From positions 248,001-312,000 of the forward strand of contig NZ_BMVP01000005.1 in NCBI RefSeq assembly GCF_014650775.1: a DNA stretch of 64,000 nt. Direction: 5' to 3'. Below the pieces are notes generated by a model, which made no database searches, had not been told where the DNA came from, and saw only the letters and a program-made list of their open reading frames with translations. The stretch comes from Streptomyces cirratus (GTDB taxonomy: Bacteria; Actinomycetota; Actinomycetes; Streptomycetales; Streptomycetaceae). The translations under genes and the position numbers were made by a program. Below are positions 54,180 to 63,659 of the stretch, piece after piece (positions within the stretch are counted from its first letter, which is position 1; every line of letters starts with the position of its first letter).

Positions 54180-54222
54180 TGGTCGGGACGACAGGATTCG
54201 AACCTGCGACCCCTTGACCCCC
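54180..54222 (-). tRNA. 3' fragment of tRNA-Pro (att-like core)
   Basis: On the minus strand 43 nt read from GGGGGTCAAGGGGTCGCAGG through the T-arm GGTTCGAATCC to GTCCCGACCA. This is the anticodon-to-CCA half of a proline tRNA. The matching 5' acceptor (CGGGACG) and D-arm are absent to the right. Such a truncated copy is what site-specific integration into a tRNA 3' end leaves behind, so this is interpreted as an attachment site of an integrated element extending to higher coordinates. Confidence 0.8.
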
Positions 54223-54497
54223 GGATCGATGAGTCGGGGTCAAAACCCTGACATACAGGACGATTTGAGGGCGTCTCATGTGCATGAATGCGCGTGTCGT
54301 GTGCCTGCGGGCAGAGGCGCTGGCCCCCAACTGGTCCCCAATCAGCCGTCAAGCCGAGGCGTCTCCCGGGCGCCCGCTGGGGGTCGCCGCCCCGGATTTG
54401 GCGTGCATCGCACAGCCTGTCGAACCTCCGGGTCGGCCCCTCAAAGCGGGCTGGCCGCACCTCACACGTGACGCTCATCAATCTCACGCCGCCCTGA

Positions 54498-54704
54498 GAT
54501 CGTGACGGCGACGTAGGCAAGCCGGTCATCGGTGAACTGCGCCCCCGTCACATTCCCGTCGCCGTGCTCACCGGCCTGCTGGACCGGTCGGCGCTGTACG
54601 GCGTGCTGGCCGAGATCGAGGTGCTCGGCCTGGACCTGGTCGAAATCCGAAAGCTCACCCCGGAACGCACCTCATCAGAACCAGGTCACCGCGGCTCACG
54701 CTGA
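54498..54704 (+). pseudogene. Gene fragment without a start
   Basis: An open frame with 'IPVAVLTGLLDRSALYGVLA' and 'EIEVLGLDLVEIRKLTP', protein-like and similar in style to a small domain common in Streptomyces hypothetical proteins. It has no ATG/GTG before the conserved part, so it is probably a 3' remnant. 54223-54497 shows no gene. Confidence 0.45.
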
Positions 54705-54974
54705 CGGCCCTCCGCAGGCAGCGCCCGGGACCGGTGCCGGCTGATCCGGCGCGGGACCGGTCCGGCGCACCGTCCTGCCCGGTGGTATGACCCCCAGCGG
54801 TCCGCCGGGCGAATTCCAAACCGTAGGGAGAGGCACCGTGAGTGCCGAACGGCGCGAGAACCCCGACGCGATGCTGTGGCAGTCGGCGTTCCACGCCGGC
54901 ATCGGCCTCGATGAGGGTCAGTCGTTGACCCGTAGTGACTTGTCGGGCACCGCCGTCCCTGTGGTGATGCCGCG

Positions 54975-56810
54975 TCAGCCCAGCGCGCGGTCGAGGTTGA
55001 AGGCGGCGCTGATCAGCGAGAGGTGGGTGAAGGCCTGGGGGAAGTTGCCCAGCTGTTCTCCGGTGGGGCCGATCTCCTCTGCGAACAGGCCGAGGTGGTT
55101 GGCGTAGGTGAGCATCTTCTCGAAGGCGAGCCGGGCCTCCTCCAGGCGGCCCGCGCGGGCCAGCGCCTCCACGTACCAGAAGGAGCAGATCGAGAAGGTG
55201 CCCTCGGGGCCGTGCAGGCCGTCCGGGCTGGCGGTCGGGTCGTAGCGGTACACCAGCGAGTCGGAGACCAGGTCCGTGGTGAGCGCGTCCAGGGTGGAGA
55301 GCCACTTGGGGTCGGTGGGCGAGACGAACTTCGCCATCGGCATCATCAGCAGCGAGGCGTCCAGCACGTGGTCGTCCAGCCCCTGGACGAACGCCCCCCG
55401 CTCGGCCGACCAGCCGCGCCGCATGATCTGCCGGTAGATCGCGTCCCGGGACTCCCGCCAGCGGGGCAGGTCGGCCGGCAGACCGCGGCGGTTCGCCATG
55501 CGCATCGCGCGCTCCAGCGCCACCCAGCACATCACCCGCGAGTACACGAAGTTCCGCCGGCCACCCCGCGTCTCCCACACCCCCTCGTCGGGCTGGTCCC
55601 AGTGCTCGCACAGCCAGTCCACCACGGCGCCGACCTCGTCCCAGCGGTCACTGCTGATCGGCTGCCCCCACTTGTCGTAGAGGTAGATCGAGTCGATCAG
55701 CGCGCCGTAGATGTCCAGCTGGAGCTGGCCGGTGGCGGCATTGCCCACCCGGACCGGTGCGGAGCCGAGGTATCCCTCCAGGTGCCCAAGCTCGTACTCG
55801 GGCAGGTCGGTGCGCCCGTCGATGCCGTACATGATCTGCAACGGGCCGCCGTCCCCCGTGCCCCGCAGGATGCCCCGCTCGGAGAGAAACCCCATGAACG
55901 CCTCGGCCTCCGAGGTGAACCCCAGGCGCAGCATCGCGTAGACGCAGAAGGCGGCGTCGCGGACCCAGACGTAGCGGTAGTCCCAGTTGCGCTCGCCGCC
56001 GATCTGCTCGGGCAGGCTGGTGGTCGGTGCGGCGACGATCGCACCGGTCGGCGCGTAGGTGAGCAGCTTCAGCAACAGCGCTGAGCGGTGCACCATCTCC
56101 CGCCACCGCCCGTGGTACTGCGAACCGGCCAGCCAGTGGCGCCAGAACCGTACGGTTGCCTCGGCCTGCTCCTGCGCCTCGGCGCGCGGGCACGACCGGG
56201 GCGGGACGCCGTCGCCGATCTGGTCGAGGGCGAACACGTGGGACTCGCCCTCAAGGAGCTTGAAGTGCGACCACACGTCCAGGCCGTCGCTCTCCAGGGG
56301 TGCGGTGGCGGTCAGCGCGAGCGTCAGTGACGGAGAGCGGAAAACCGCCGTGTGGCCTTCGAGGTGCGTGGTGTGCGCCTCGGCGCCGTAGCCGAAACGC
56401 GGGGCGATCCGCGCCCTGAACGGGAGGGTGCCGCGGACGCAGAGCACCCGCCGGATCAGCCGGTGCCGGTCCGCCTCGCGCGACTCGTCGACCACGGGCA
56501 TGAAGTCCTGGATCTCCGCCACCCCGTCCGCGGCGAAGAACCGCGTGATCAGCACGTTCGTGTCGGGGAAGTAGAACTGTCTGGTGCGGGTCGGGACCTC
56601 GGCGGCCAGCTCGAACGACCCGCCCCGGTCGGCGTCGAGGATCGACCCGAAGACGCTGGGTGCGTCGAAGCGCGGGCAGCAGTACCAGTCGATCGTGCCG
56701 TTCGTGCCGACCAGGGCGGTCGTACGGAGATCGCCGATCAGGCCGTGATCGGAGATCGGGATGTACCGGCCGCCGTCAGCCTGCTCGAAGCCAGTCGTAT
56801 CGAACGCCAT
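54975..56810 (-). CDS. GH15 glucoamylase/trehalase-like glucosidase
   Basis: A 611-residue cytoplasmic enzyme. N-terminal beta-sandwich starts 'YIPISDHGLIGDLRTTALVG' and 'GTIDWYCCPRFDAPSVFGS'; the alpha/alpha barrel has 'RNWDYRYVWVRDAAFCVYAM' (catalytic acid region) and 'EEIGPTGEQLGNFPQAFTHL' (catalytic base Glu). Relatives in mycobacteria and Streptomyces hydrolyse trehalose. The ATG was set at MAFDTTG because GGGAGG lies six bases upstream. It stands alone. Confidence 0.92.
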   Translation of the reverse strand: MAFDTTGFEQADGGRYIPISDHGLIGDLRTTALVGTNGTIDWYCCPRFDAPSVFGSILDADRGGSFELAAEVPTRTRQFYFPDTNVLITRFFAADGVAEIQDFMPVVDESREADRHRLIRRVLCVRGTLPFRARIAPRFGYGAEAHTTHLEGHTAVFRSPSLTLALTATAPLESDGLDVWSHFKLLEGESHVFALDQIGDGVPPRSCPRAEAQEQAEATVRFWRHWLAGSQYHGRWREMVHRSALLLKLLTYAPTGAIVAAPTTSLPEQIGGERNWDYRYVWVRDAAFCVYAMLRLGFTSEAEAFMGFLSERGILRGTGDGGPLQIMYGIDGRTDLPEYELGHLEGYLGSAPVRVGNAATGQLQLDIYGALIDSIYLYDKWGQPISSDRWDEVGAVVDWLCEHWDQPDEGVWETRGGRRNFVYSRVMCWVALERAMRMANRRGLPADLPRWRESRDAIYRQIMRRGWSAERGAFVQGLDDHVLDASLLMMPMAKFVSPTDPKWLSTLDALTTDLVSDSLVYRYDPTASPDGLHGPEGTFSICSFWYVEALARAGRLEEARLAFEKMLTYANHLGLFAEEIGPTGEQLGNFPQAFTHLSLISAAFNLDRALG

Positions 56811-57177
56811 ACCGGCCTCCCTGGCGCTGCGGCCCGGGCCTGGAGATGAATCCGTGCTTTTCATGCTAGACCGCCACCCGTCGCACGACTCGGCGGCCGG
56901 CGATCCCCCTGGGTCAGTGGCAGTAGAGACCCTGACGTCGCGGCAAGGTCACGGTCGGTTCGAGCAACGGGCGGCGCCCGGCGTCCCGCCCGTGGCGGAG
57001 GGGCTGGACGAAGACCTCGGGCGGCCGCTGTCGCCGGAATCCACCAGGCTGCTGAGGCGATGGATCCAGGCAAGGTGCCGGACTCCCTCATGACCGCGAA
57101 GGACCGCGAAGGACCGCGACCACCTGGCCCACCTCGACGCCGTGCTCTCCGAGGCCGGAAACCCGGTTCAGGCGACC

Positions 57178-57197
57178 GCTTGACAATGAAGTCAAGC
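57178..57197. promoter_or_regulatory. TetR operator and promoter
   Basis: GCTTGAC-AATGAA-GTCAAGC is a perfect 7-bp inverted repeat that contains the -35 hexamer TTGACA of the TetR gene. A GCTTGAG half-site follows at 57202-57208. The 56811-57177 stretch has no gene; it holds a short tandem GACCGCGAAG repeat near 57090. Confidence 0.7.
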
Positions 57198-57215
57198 AGT
57201 CGCTTGAGTTCTATC

Positions 57216-57848
57216 GTGAGGCCAGAGAAAACGGACCTTCGCCGCGAGGCCGGTCAGCGAACGCGGGACGATCTGCTGGCGGCCGCCCTCGAGCTGCTCG
57301 CACAGCGGGGACAGGGAGGGGTAACCCTCCGCGAGATCACCCAGAACGCCGGGGCCAACGTCGCCGCGGTGAGTTACCACTTCGGATCACTGAAGGCGCT
57401 GTGCGAGGTAGCGATCGAGCACGCGCTGGAGCGATACCTGGACGCGCAGATCCGGGAGCTCGACGCTCTGACGGGGAGTGCGACGCTGAGCGAGTTGGCC
57501 GAGGCCTTCGCACGGCCGATGGTGAGCGCGCTCGTGGCCGGGGGGCGGGATCTGGCCGTGATGCGGACCGTGGCGCGGGTGGGGATCGATCCGCCCGAGG
57601 GGTGGGAAAGGCTGGCCGGGAAGTTCGAGGAGGCCCGACGGCAGGCGGTGCGGGTACTGGCGGCGAACCTTCCCGGGGTCGATGAGCGGGATCTCGTCTT
57701 CCGCGTCCGATGTGCGGCCGGGATGCTGAACTGGCTCGCGGTGGCGCCCATCGGGGCCGAGCTGGCCGCCGAGCCCGCAGAGCGGGTGGAGCGGATGCTC
57801 ATCCCCGTGGTGGCCGGGGCGTTCCGGGGAGCCCTGGCAAGCCCCTGA
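57216..57848 (+). CDS. TetR-family regulator
   Basis: A 210-residue regulator with 'RDDLLAAALELLAQRGQGGV' and 'ANVAAVSYHFGSLKALCEVA', the TetR helix-turn-helix, and a C-terminal ligand domain. The GTG start was chosen because an ATG ten codons upstream sits inside the operator palindrome; -35 TTGACA and -10 TTGAGT would place transcription start at this GTG. The same CTTG/CAAG half-sites recur before the next gene, so it likely controls itself and the SnoaL gene. Confidence 0.88.
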   Translation: MRPEKTDLRREAGQRTRDDLLAAALELLAQRGQGGVTLREITQNAGANVAAVSYHFGSLKALCEVAIEHALERYLDAQIRELDALTGSATLSELAEAFARPMVSALVAGGRDLAVMRTVARVGIDPPEGWERLAGKFEEARRQAVRVLAANLPGVDERDLVFRVRCAAGMLNWLAVAPIGAELAAEPAERVERMLIPVVAGAFRGALASP

Positions 57849-57896
57849 CCTGCGCGAATGGTCCGCATCGACCCAGGGCCACGCTGAATTCAATCG

Positions 57897-57949
57897 CTTG
57901 CTTGACAAGATGGCCGCCCCCTCCTCACACTTTCAATCAAAGGTTTGAA
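57897..57949 (+). promoter_or_regulatory. Promoter/operator of the SnoaL gene
   Basis: CTTG-CTTGA-CAAG (57897-57909) includes TTGACA and shares the half-site of the TetR operator. A second inverted repeat, TTCAATCAAAGGTTTGAA (57932-57949), lies closer to the gene. Confidence 0.5.
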
Positions 57950-57976
57950 TGGATTCTCCCCACACCGGAGGGCGCC

Positions 57977-58444
57977 ATGAACACCGACGCGGAGACCGTG
58001 GTCCGAGCGGCATACCAAGCGGCCGAGGGCAGCGTCCTGGACGTGCAGGGCTTCAAGGACCTGTTCGCCGAGGACGGCGTCTTCAACAACGTCGTCGCCG
58101 GCGAGAGCTACCGCGGTGAGCACCTTGGCGACCAGGTGGCCTTCATGGGAGCGCTCGCCCCCGACGTCCACCGCGAACTGCACCGATTCCACGTCATGGG
58201 CAACGTCGTCGCCGTCGAGCTGACGATCCAGGGCACCTTCACCGGGCCGTTCGAGACACCCGCCGGCACCATCCGGCCGACCGGCGCCGCGCTCAACATC
58301 CCCACGGCCGACTTCTGGCACGTCGAAAACGGAAGGATCAAGGAGTTCAACTGCTACGTGGGCCTCAACGTCATGCTCGCCCAGCTCGGCGTGCAGCCCG
58401 ACTTCGCCTCCGCCGTCACGGCCTCGGCCGCCGTGCCGAGCTGA
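57977..58444 (+). CDS. SnoaL-like (NTF2-fold) protein 1
   Basis: A 155-residue protein of the SnoaL/ester-cyclase-like fold: 'VVRAAYQAAEGSVLDVQGFK', 'DLFAEDGVFNNVVAGESYRG' and 'DFWHVENGRIKEFNCYVGLN'. It may isomerise, hydrate or simply bind a small hydrophobic compound. CCGGAGGGC precedes the ATG. First structural gene after the TetR regulator. Confidence 0.85.
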   Translation: MNTDAETVVRAAYQAAEGSVLDVQGFKDLFAEDGVFNNVVAGESYRGEHLGDQVAFMGALAPDVHRELHRFHVMGNVVAVELTIQGTFTGPFETPAGTIRPTGAALNIPTADFWHVENGRIKEFNCYVGLNVMLAQLGVQPDFASAVTASAAVPS

Positions 58445-58567
58445 CCGAACCACTCCGCCCAACCCCCGCAACATGCTGCTGCGCTGGGCACCGCGCCCGC
58501 CCGATCACCGACCTGCCGGGCAGCGCATGTCCCACAGACCACGGAACCACGAAGGGGCAGGTCCATC

Positions 58568-59143
58568 ATGCCCACCATTGGCATCATCCTCGGCAGCACC
58601 CGGCCCAACCGCGTCGGAGACCAGGTGGCACGCTGGGTCCTCGACCACGCCTCTCGCCGGACCGACGCCGGCTTCGAGCTGCTCGATTTGCGCGACCACC
58701 CCCTCCCCCACCTCGACGAACCGATGCCGCCCTCCCTCGCTCAGTACCAGAACGAGCACACCCGGCGCTGGGCCGAGACCGTCGCCGCGTACGACGGATT
58801 CGTCATCGTCACCCCCGAGTACAACCACGGCATCCCCGGCGTACTGAAGAACGCCCTGGACTACCTCTACGCCGAGTGGAACAACAAGGCCCTCGGCCTG
58901 GTCTCCTACGGCGCCGCGGGCGGCGCACGATCCGCCGAACAACTGCGCCTGGTCGCCGCCGAGCTCCAGATGGCCGACGTACGCCAGCAGGTCACGCTCT
59001 CCCTGCACACCGAATTCGAGAACTTCAGCGTCTTCAAACCAGGCGACCACAGCGTCCATGCGCTGAACACCATGCTCGACCAGGTCATCGCCTGGACCTC
59101 GGCCCTCGCCCCTCTACGGACGGCCCCAGCCGTCGCGAACTGA
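58568..59143 (+). CDS. NADPH-dependent FMN reductase/quinone reductase
   Basis: A 191-residue flavodoxin-fold enzyme. 'IGIILGSTRPNRVGDQVARW' is the FMN phosphate loop and 'VTPEYNHGIPGVLKNALDYL' the isoalloxazine contact. It reduces FMN, quinones or azo/nitro compounds with NADPH. It follows SnoaL by 123 bp and is probably part of the same TetR-controlled unit. Confidence 0.93.
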   Translation: MPTIGIILGSTRPNRVGDQVARWVLDHASRRTDAGFELLDLRDHPLPHLDEPMPPSLAQYQNEHTRRWAETVAAYDGFVIVTPEYNHGIPGVLKNALDYLYAEWNNKALGLVSYGAAGGARSAEQLRLVAAELQMADVRQQVTLSLHTEFENFSVFKPGDHSVHALNTMLDQVIAWTSALAPLRTAPAVAN

Positions 59144-59212
59144 CCCACTCGGCCGCGCGGACCAGTGGCCCTCCCCCACACCGGCCGACCAGCCGACACG
59201 AACGGACTCACC

Positions 59213-59587
59213 ATGACCAGATCTGCCGCCGATCTGATGCGAGTCAACCTTCTCGAGGTGTTCAACGAACCCGACCCGGATCGCAGGGCCGCGGTCATTG
59301 CCGAGAACTACTCCGAAGACGTGGTGTGGCACGAACCGGACCGCATCAACCATGGGCGCACGGAGCTCACGCGCCGCGCCACAGAGTTGCGTGCCGAGAA
59401 CCCGGACTGGGTCTTCCGACCCGCAGGCACCCCGTCGGAGCTCGATGACATCGGCCACCTCGGCTTCCGGTACGGCCCGGCCGACGATCAACCGCCAATG
59501 ATCAGCGGCATGGACATCGCCCGCATTGGTGGGGGCGTCATCATCGAGCTCTACACGATCGTCACGGAGATCCGTCAGCCGTCCTAG
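59213..59587 (+). CDS. SnoaL-like (NTF2-fold) protein 2
   Basis: A 124-residue protein: 'MRVNLLEVFNEPDPDRRAAV', 'IAENYSEDVVWHEPDRINHG' and 'GGGVIIELYTIVTE'. Same fold as SnoaL 1 but distinct sequence. The ATG was chosen over a GTG at 59165 because the family domain begins here. Confidence 0.82.
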   Translation: MTRSAADLMRVNLLEVFNEPDPDRRAAVIAENYSEDVVWHEPDRINHGRTELTRRATELRAENPDWVFRPAGTPSELDDIGHLGFRYGPADDQPPMISGMDIARIGGGVIIELYTIVTEIRQPS

Positions 59588-60004
59588 TAGGTCGGCGCCG
59601 CCGTGCTGGGGGGCAGCCCTGCGCCGTGCCGTCGGCTGCTACAGCGAGGGGCGGATCGTCAACCCGCGCACGGCACGAGCTCAGATTCTCGGCGGCATCG
59701 TCTGGGGGTCTCCCAGGCATGGCCTGCACGGCTCTCCGTCCGATCGTGCAGGTTGTCGATACTGGTCGACCTCATGGTGTCCGGAAGCGGGGCACCGCAC
59801 CATGGCCCACACAAGCGAGCTGAGCACGGTGAGACGAGGCACTGCGTTGGCCCGGACGATCACCGCCGCAGGCCGCCTTGGCATACTCGCGCTGCACCCC
59901 ACCCATTCGCGTGGTGGCGGGGAGCGTGCCGTGGTGGTGACCTTGGTGAAGGATCCGCGGGTGGGGGCCGGTCACGGCGTCCGCGGGCAGGCGCGGAGGT
60001 GGCC
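59588..60004 (+). other. 417-bp region with no supported gene
   Basis: Open frames here (for example one from 59802) lack family features and ribosome sites. It may hold the decayed end of an earlier insertion. Only the ribosome site GGAGG (59995-59999) of the next gene is clear. Confidence 0.5.
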
Positions 60005-60724
60005 GTGAGCGACCGAGCAGGACCAGGACCAATGGTGCGCGGGAGCACCGAGGGAGCCCAGCCCGGGACGACCCACGTGATCGTGCTCCCCGGCGGGGGT
60101 TACGCGGTGCACGCTCCGCACGAGGCGGAGCCGGTCGCCGCTTGGCTCACCGGGCTGGGGATGTCGGCGAGCACCTTCCGTTACCCGCTGAACGTGCGGC
60201 ATCCGGAGCCCCTTCTGGCACTGCGGGCGGAGATCCGGCGTCGGCGGGAGCTGGGGGCCGAGCGCATCGGAGTGGTGGGTTTCTCGGCCGGCGGTCACCT
60301 CGCGGGGCTGGCCGCCCTTACGCCGGGTGACGAACCGCTGGAGTCGGTCCAGTTCGCCCTCCTGGGCTACGCGATCACATCGATGGAGACGGAGACCTAT
60401 CGGCCGGCCCGCGTGATCCTGCTCGGTAAGGACGCCCCGCCGGACCTGCGTCGTGCGACGTCGCTCGACGCGCTGGTCAACGCGGCGGCGCCGCCGTTCT
60501 TCCTCTGGCACACCGCCGAGGACATCTACGTCCCTCTGGAACACACGTACCGGCTGGCTTCGGCCCTGGCCTCGTACGGCGTAGCGCATACCGTTCACGT
60601 CTACGCGCACGGCCCACACAGTCTCGGTCTCGCCCTGGGCGCCGGCGACGCCGCGGACTGGACACGATCAGCGGCGTCTTGGCTCGCCGAACAGGTATCC
60701 GTACCGGGCAACAAGGCGGCCTGA
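60005..60724 (+). CDS. Alpha/beta hydrolase (esterase)
   Basis: A 239-residue serine hydrolase. Oxyanion strand 'VIVLPGGGYAVHAPHEAEPV', nucleophile elbow 'GVVGFSAGGHLAGLAAL', acid in 'HTAEDIYVPLEHTYRLASAL' and His in 'AHGPHSLGLALG' complete the triad. It resembles the acetyl-esterase/BD-FAE group. GTG start with GGAGG five bases away. Confidence 0.9.
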   Translation: MSDRAGPGPMVRGSTEGAQPGTTHVIVLPGGGYAVHAPHEAEPVAAWLTGLGMSASTFRYPLNVRHPEPLLALRAEIRRRRELGAERIGVVGFSAGGHLAGLAALTPGDEPLESVQFALLGYAITSMETETYRPARVILLGKDAPPDLRRATSLDALVNAAAPPFFLWHTAEDIYVPLEHTYRLASALASYGVAHTVHVYAHGPHSLGLALGAGDAADWTRSAASWLAEQVSVPGNKAA

Positions 60725-61351
60725 CCGGAGGTCCCGCACCTGCTCTCGTCGGACACCCGGCAGTAGGAGACCTGGGCCGGCCTGGATGAGGTGAACCTCG
60801 CCGCGAACGTGGGTGCCCGGTCGACCGTCGGTGGGGGCCCGGCTGCCCGGCATGCCGACGGACGAGGAACTGCGCACCCACCTCGCCACGATCGCCCCCG
60901 GCACCCTCCGCACTCAGGTCAGGCCGCCGCTCACAGATCCTGGCCCCTTTGTCCGTGACCCAACCAGGTGTACTGGTCCTCGTCCGAAGTGACCACCGGG
61001 CAGCGGTGACGGTGCGGTGCCACGGGGGCACCAGCGTCATCCTCGACGCGTTCGCCTCGGCCCGGGCGCCGCCCCGCCGGCCAGTGGCCGCAAGACGTAC
61101 GCCTGGGATCTCCACGACGGTCGAGCCCCAGTGTCCAGGCGCGGCCCGGCTCCGGTCAGGTCGAACCCACGCCGGCCGGGGGCGGCGTACGGGTTCGGGA
61201 ACTCGGCGTTCCCCAGGACGCTGCGGGGGTCGGCGGGACGCGGTACGTAGACCGCGGAGTCCGACTGATCGAAGAGGTCGATGTCGGCCTCCTCCCGCCG
61301 GCGATGAGGGTGTCCCAGGCGCCACTCTCCCGGAATGGCGTTGGAAGGGGC
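60725..61351. pseudogene. Degenerate stretch with broken coding remnants
   Basis: No intact gene. On the minus strand, frames switch between protein-like pieces ('FDQSDSAVYVPRPADPRS' with 'VLGNAEFPNPYAAPG' near 61200-61300, and 'TLVPPWHRTVTAARWSLRTR' near 60970-61050), suggesting one gene with frameshifts. The original family is not recognised. Confidence 0.4.
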
Positions 61352-61711
61352 TCAGGGTTCGATGACGAGGTGTTCGATGAGGCCGCCACGGAGTGTGAAC
61401 TGGTAACGCAGATCGATGGTCCCGCCGGGGAAGTCGCCTTCGAGGTGGTGGGTGGCGGTGTAGTGGGTTGCGTTGGTCTGCTGTGCGCCCACGAGGTGGA
61501 TGGTGTAGGTGAATTCGGTGGCCGATCGGTCGAGCCACCTCCTGATCGCCTCGGTGCCCTCGTAGGTGTTGCCGTCGTCGGTCACTGTGGCTTCGCGGGT
61601 GAACGCCGCGATTGCGGTGGCAGTGTCGTGGGCGTGGTGCGCTGTCAGGTAACGAGTGATCACCTCGGGCAGGGTGTCGGAGGTGCTGGTTCGGGGCTGG
61701 TTGTCGTGCAT
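61352..61711 (-). CDS. SnoaL-like (NTF2-fold) protein 3
   Basis: A 119-residue protein: 'LPEVITRYLTAHHAHDTATA', 'YEGTEAIRRWLDRSATEFTY' and 'LRYQFTLRGGLIEHLVIEP'. It lies 25 bp after the SDR gene in the same direction, so the two form a unit divergent from an HxlR regulator. Confidence 0.85.
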   Translation of the reverse strand: MHDNQPRTSTSDTLPEVITRYLTAHHAHDTATAIAAFTREATVTDDGNTYEGTEAIRRWLDRSATEFTYTIHLVGAQQTNATHYTATHHLEGDFPGGTIDLRYQFTLRGGLIEHLVIEP

Positions 61712-61736
61712 GACGTTCCTCGGGGTGGTGACGGGT

Positions 61737-62522
61737 TCAAACGGTGGGGGTGGTGCCGCCGTCGATGACGTGTTCGGCGCCGATGATGGCCGAGGCGCGG
61801 TCGGAGACGAGGAAGGCGACGAGCTCGGCGACCTCCTCGGGCCGGTTGGGGCGGCCCAGCGGGATGCCGCCCAGGGAGTCCATGAGCCGGCCCAGCGCCG
61901 CTTCCCGCGTGATGGCTGCATCGTGGGCAATGCGGGCGACGAGGCTGTCGGCGGCCGAGGTCTGCACGAAACCGGGCGAGACGGTGTTGACGCGGACGCC
62001 GTGCGGGGCGACCTCGTTGGCCAGGCCCTTGCTGTAGGTGGTCAGGGCGGCCTTGGCGGCGGCGTAGGCCAGGGTTCCGTTCCACAGCGGCATGCGGCGC
62101 TGGATCGAGGTGACGTGCACGATCACACCCTTGCCCATGGCGATCATGTGCGGCAGGAGCGCGCGGTCCAGGCGGACGGCGGCCAGCAGGTTGGTGTTCA
62201 GCTCCCTGGCCCAGTCGTCCTCGCCGAGCGCCGCAAACCCTCCAGCCGGCGCCTCGGACCCGCCGAGGGTGTTGACCAGGATGTCGACACCTCCCACGCG
62301 GGCGTCCACCTCGGCGGCCACGTGAGAGGCGCCTGGGGCGCTGGACAGGTCGGCGGTGATGAACGTCTTCTGCTCGACGTCATCGGGGCGACTGCGGGCC
62401 GTGACCAGCACGGTCGCGCCGGCCTGGGCGAGACGTCGGGCGATGGCGGCTCCGGTGCCCTTGGTGCCGCCGGTGACCAGAGCGCGTCGACCTTCGAGGG
62501 ATTCGCTGATGGATGTGGTCAC
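61737..62522 (-). CDS. SDR-family oxidoreductase
   Basis: A 261-residue classical short-chain dehydrogenase: nucleotide loop 'ALVTGGTKGTGAAIARRLA', 'LVNTLGGSEAP' (NNAG-like), catalytic 'YAAAK' with Ser upstream ('VTSIQRR'), and 'NTVSPGFVQT'. It uses NAD(P)H on an unknown carbonyl. Starts at an ATG beside the shared operator. Confidence 0.93.
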   Translation of the reverse strand: MTTSISESLEGRRALVTGGTKGTGAAIARRLAQAGATVLVTARSRPDDVEQKTFITADLSSAPGASHVAAEVDARVGGVDILVNTLGGSEAPAGGFAALGEDDWARELNTNLLAAVRLDRALLPHMIAMGKGVIVHVTSIQRRMPLWNGTLAYAAAKAALTTYSKGLANEVAPHGVRVNTVSPGFVQTSAADSLVARIAHDAAITREAALGRLMDSLGGIPLGRPNRPEEVAELVAFLVSDRASAIIGAEHVIDGGTTPTV

Positions 62523-62570
62523 GGTGTGCTCCGTTCCCGGGTGCAGGCGCAGAAGGCACCGCTCCCACCA

Positions 62571-62613
62571 TTACTGCTAAAATAGAAGCAACTAACTTCG
62601 ACTTTAGCAGTAA
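62571..62613. promoter_or_regulatory. Long inverted-repeat operator between SDR and HxlR genes
   Basis: TTACTGCTAAA (62571-62581) and TTTAGCAGTAA (62603-62613) are perfect 11-bp arms, with an inner GAAG/CTTC pair. The AT-rich site lies between the two divergent starts and is the expected HxlR binding place, where redox- or aldehyde-responsive HxlR regulators act. Confidence 0.8.
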
Positions 62614-62621
62614 CTGAGGGG

Positions 62622-63137
62622 ATGGTCGACGTGGCAAGCCGGATCAGGCTGGAGGACCGGGAGTGCCCACTGTCCACGACGGTGGAACACGTAGGCGAGT
62701 GGTGGACGCTGCTGATCCTCCACGACGCCTTCGACGGCTACACGCGCTTCGACCAGTTTCACGAGAGTCTGGGCATCTCCTCCAGCATGCTCACCACCCG
62801 GCTGAAAACCCTCGTCGCCGACGGACTGCTGGAGCGCCGGCCCTACCAGACCAACCCCGTACGCCACGAGTACGTCCTCACCGAACTCGGGCGCACTCTC
62901 CGACCGGTGGTCATCGCCCTGGCCGCGTGGGGCAACTCCCGCCTCACACCGGCCGAACGCAGCATGATCCTCATCGACGCGCACAGCGGCGAGGAAGTCG
63001 AGCCCATCGTTGTTGACGCCAAGACCGGCCGCCGACTCGACGACAGCGACACCTACGTCTTCACCGCAGGTCCCGCAGCCAGCGATGCCATGCGCCACCG
63101 ATACGCGACACGACCGACCACCCCCGCGGAGGCGTGA
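62622..63137 (+). CDS. HxlR-family regulator
   Basis: A 171-residue winged-helix protein: 'RECPLSTTVEHVGEWWTLLI', 'FDQFHESLGISSSMLTTRLK' and 'RHEYVLTELGRTLRPVVIAL', the HxlR pattern with one N-terminal Cys (Cys15) that could sense electrophiles. A C-terminal extension follows the domain. The GTG three codons on is better spaced from GAGGGG and may be the true start. Confidence 0.9.
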   Translation: MVDVASRIRLEDRECPLSTTVEHVGEWWTLLILHDAFDGYTRFDQFHESLGISSSMLTTRLKTLVADGLLERRPYQTNPVRHEYVLTELGRTLRPVVIALAAWGNSRLTPAERSMILIDAHSGEEVEPIVVDAKTGRRLDDSDTYVFTAGPAASDAMRHRYATRPTTPAEA

Positions 63138-63240
63138 GCAGCTGTTGTCGTACCGATCTTGGGACGCAGCGGGGCCGGCCCATGCGCCGAAACGGGCCGC
63201 GGTGCCAGCTCCTACTCCGCTGCACACGCGTGCGCAATGA

Positions 63241-63659
63241 TCAAGGAAACGGGTGCGGATCAGGTCGCCGCTGCCGTCCAGGGCCGCCAGCAGGAGCAGG
63301 TTGCGGGTGGGAGCGGGTAAGCCGGTGGCGCGGAAGGCGAACGCGGACTGGAGGCGTCGGCTGAGCGGAAGGCGTTCGGGCAGGGCGGAGGCGGCCGAGC
63401 GCTGCGGGTCGCTGAGCGCGACGGGCAGTTCGAGCAGAGCCGGCGGATTGCCCCGTGCTTCGGCCATCAGGCGCCTGCGCACCCGCGGCGCGAGCGCCGG
63501 GAAGCGCTGGACGAGCAGCTCGTCGGACGCGGCCTCGCTGAGCGGGCCCACCTCGTGGACCGGGAGCCCGGCGTGGTCGAAGGACCCTTCCGTGCCGTCC
63601 CGGGCCGTGCACAGCAGGGCCGCGCCGCCCGCCAGGCGGCGGGCGACGTCACCGAGCAC
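63241..63659 (-). pseudogene. Truncated LuxR/LAL-type ATPase regulator fragment
   Basis: About 139 codons encode the middle of a large AAA-type LuxR regulator: 'AALLCTARDGTEGSFDHAGL', 'PLSEAASDELLVQRFPALAP' and 'AEARGNPPALLELPVALS'. Both the N-terminal ATP site and the C-terminal helix-turn-helix are missing. Its upstream end joins integrase sequence at 63660. Confidence 0.75.

Noticed and set aside
54787..55107. 106-codon frame overlapping the GH15 3' end
   Set aside because: Half of it is antisense to a well-supported gene and it has no recognised domain.
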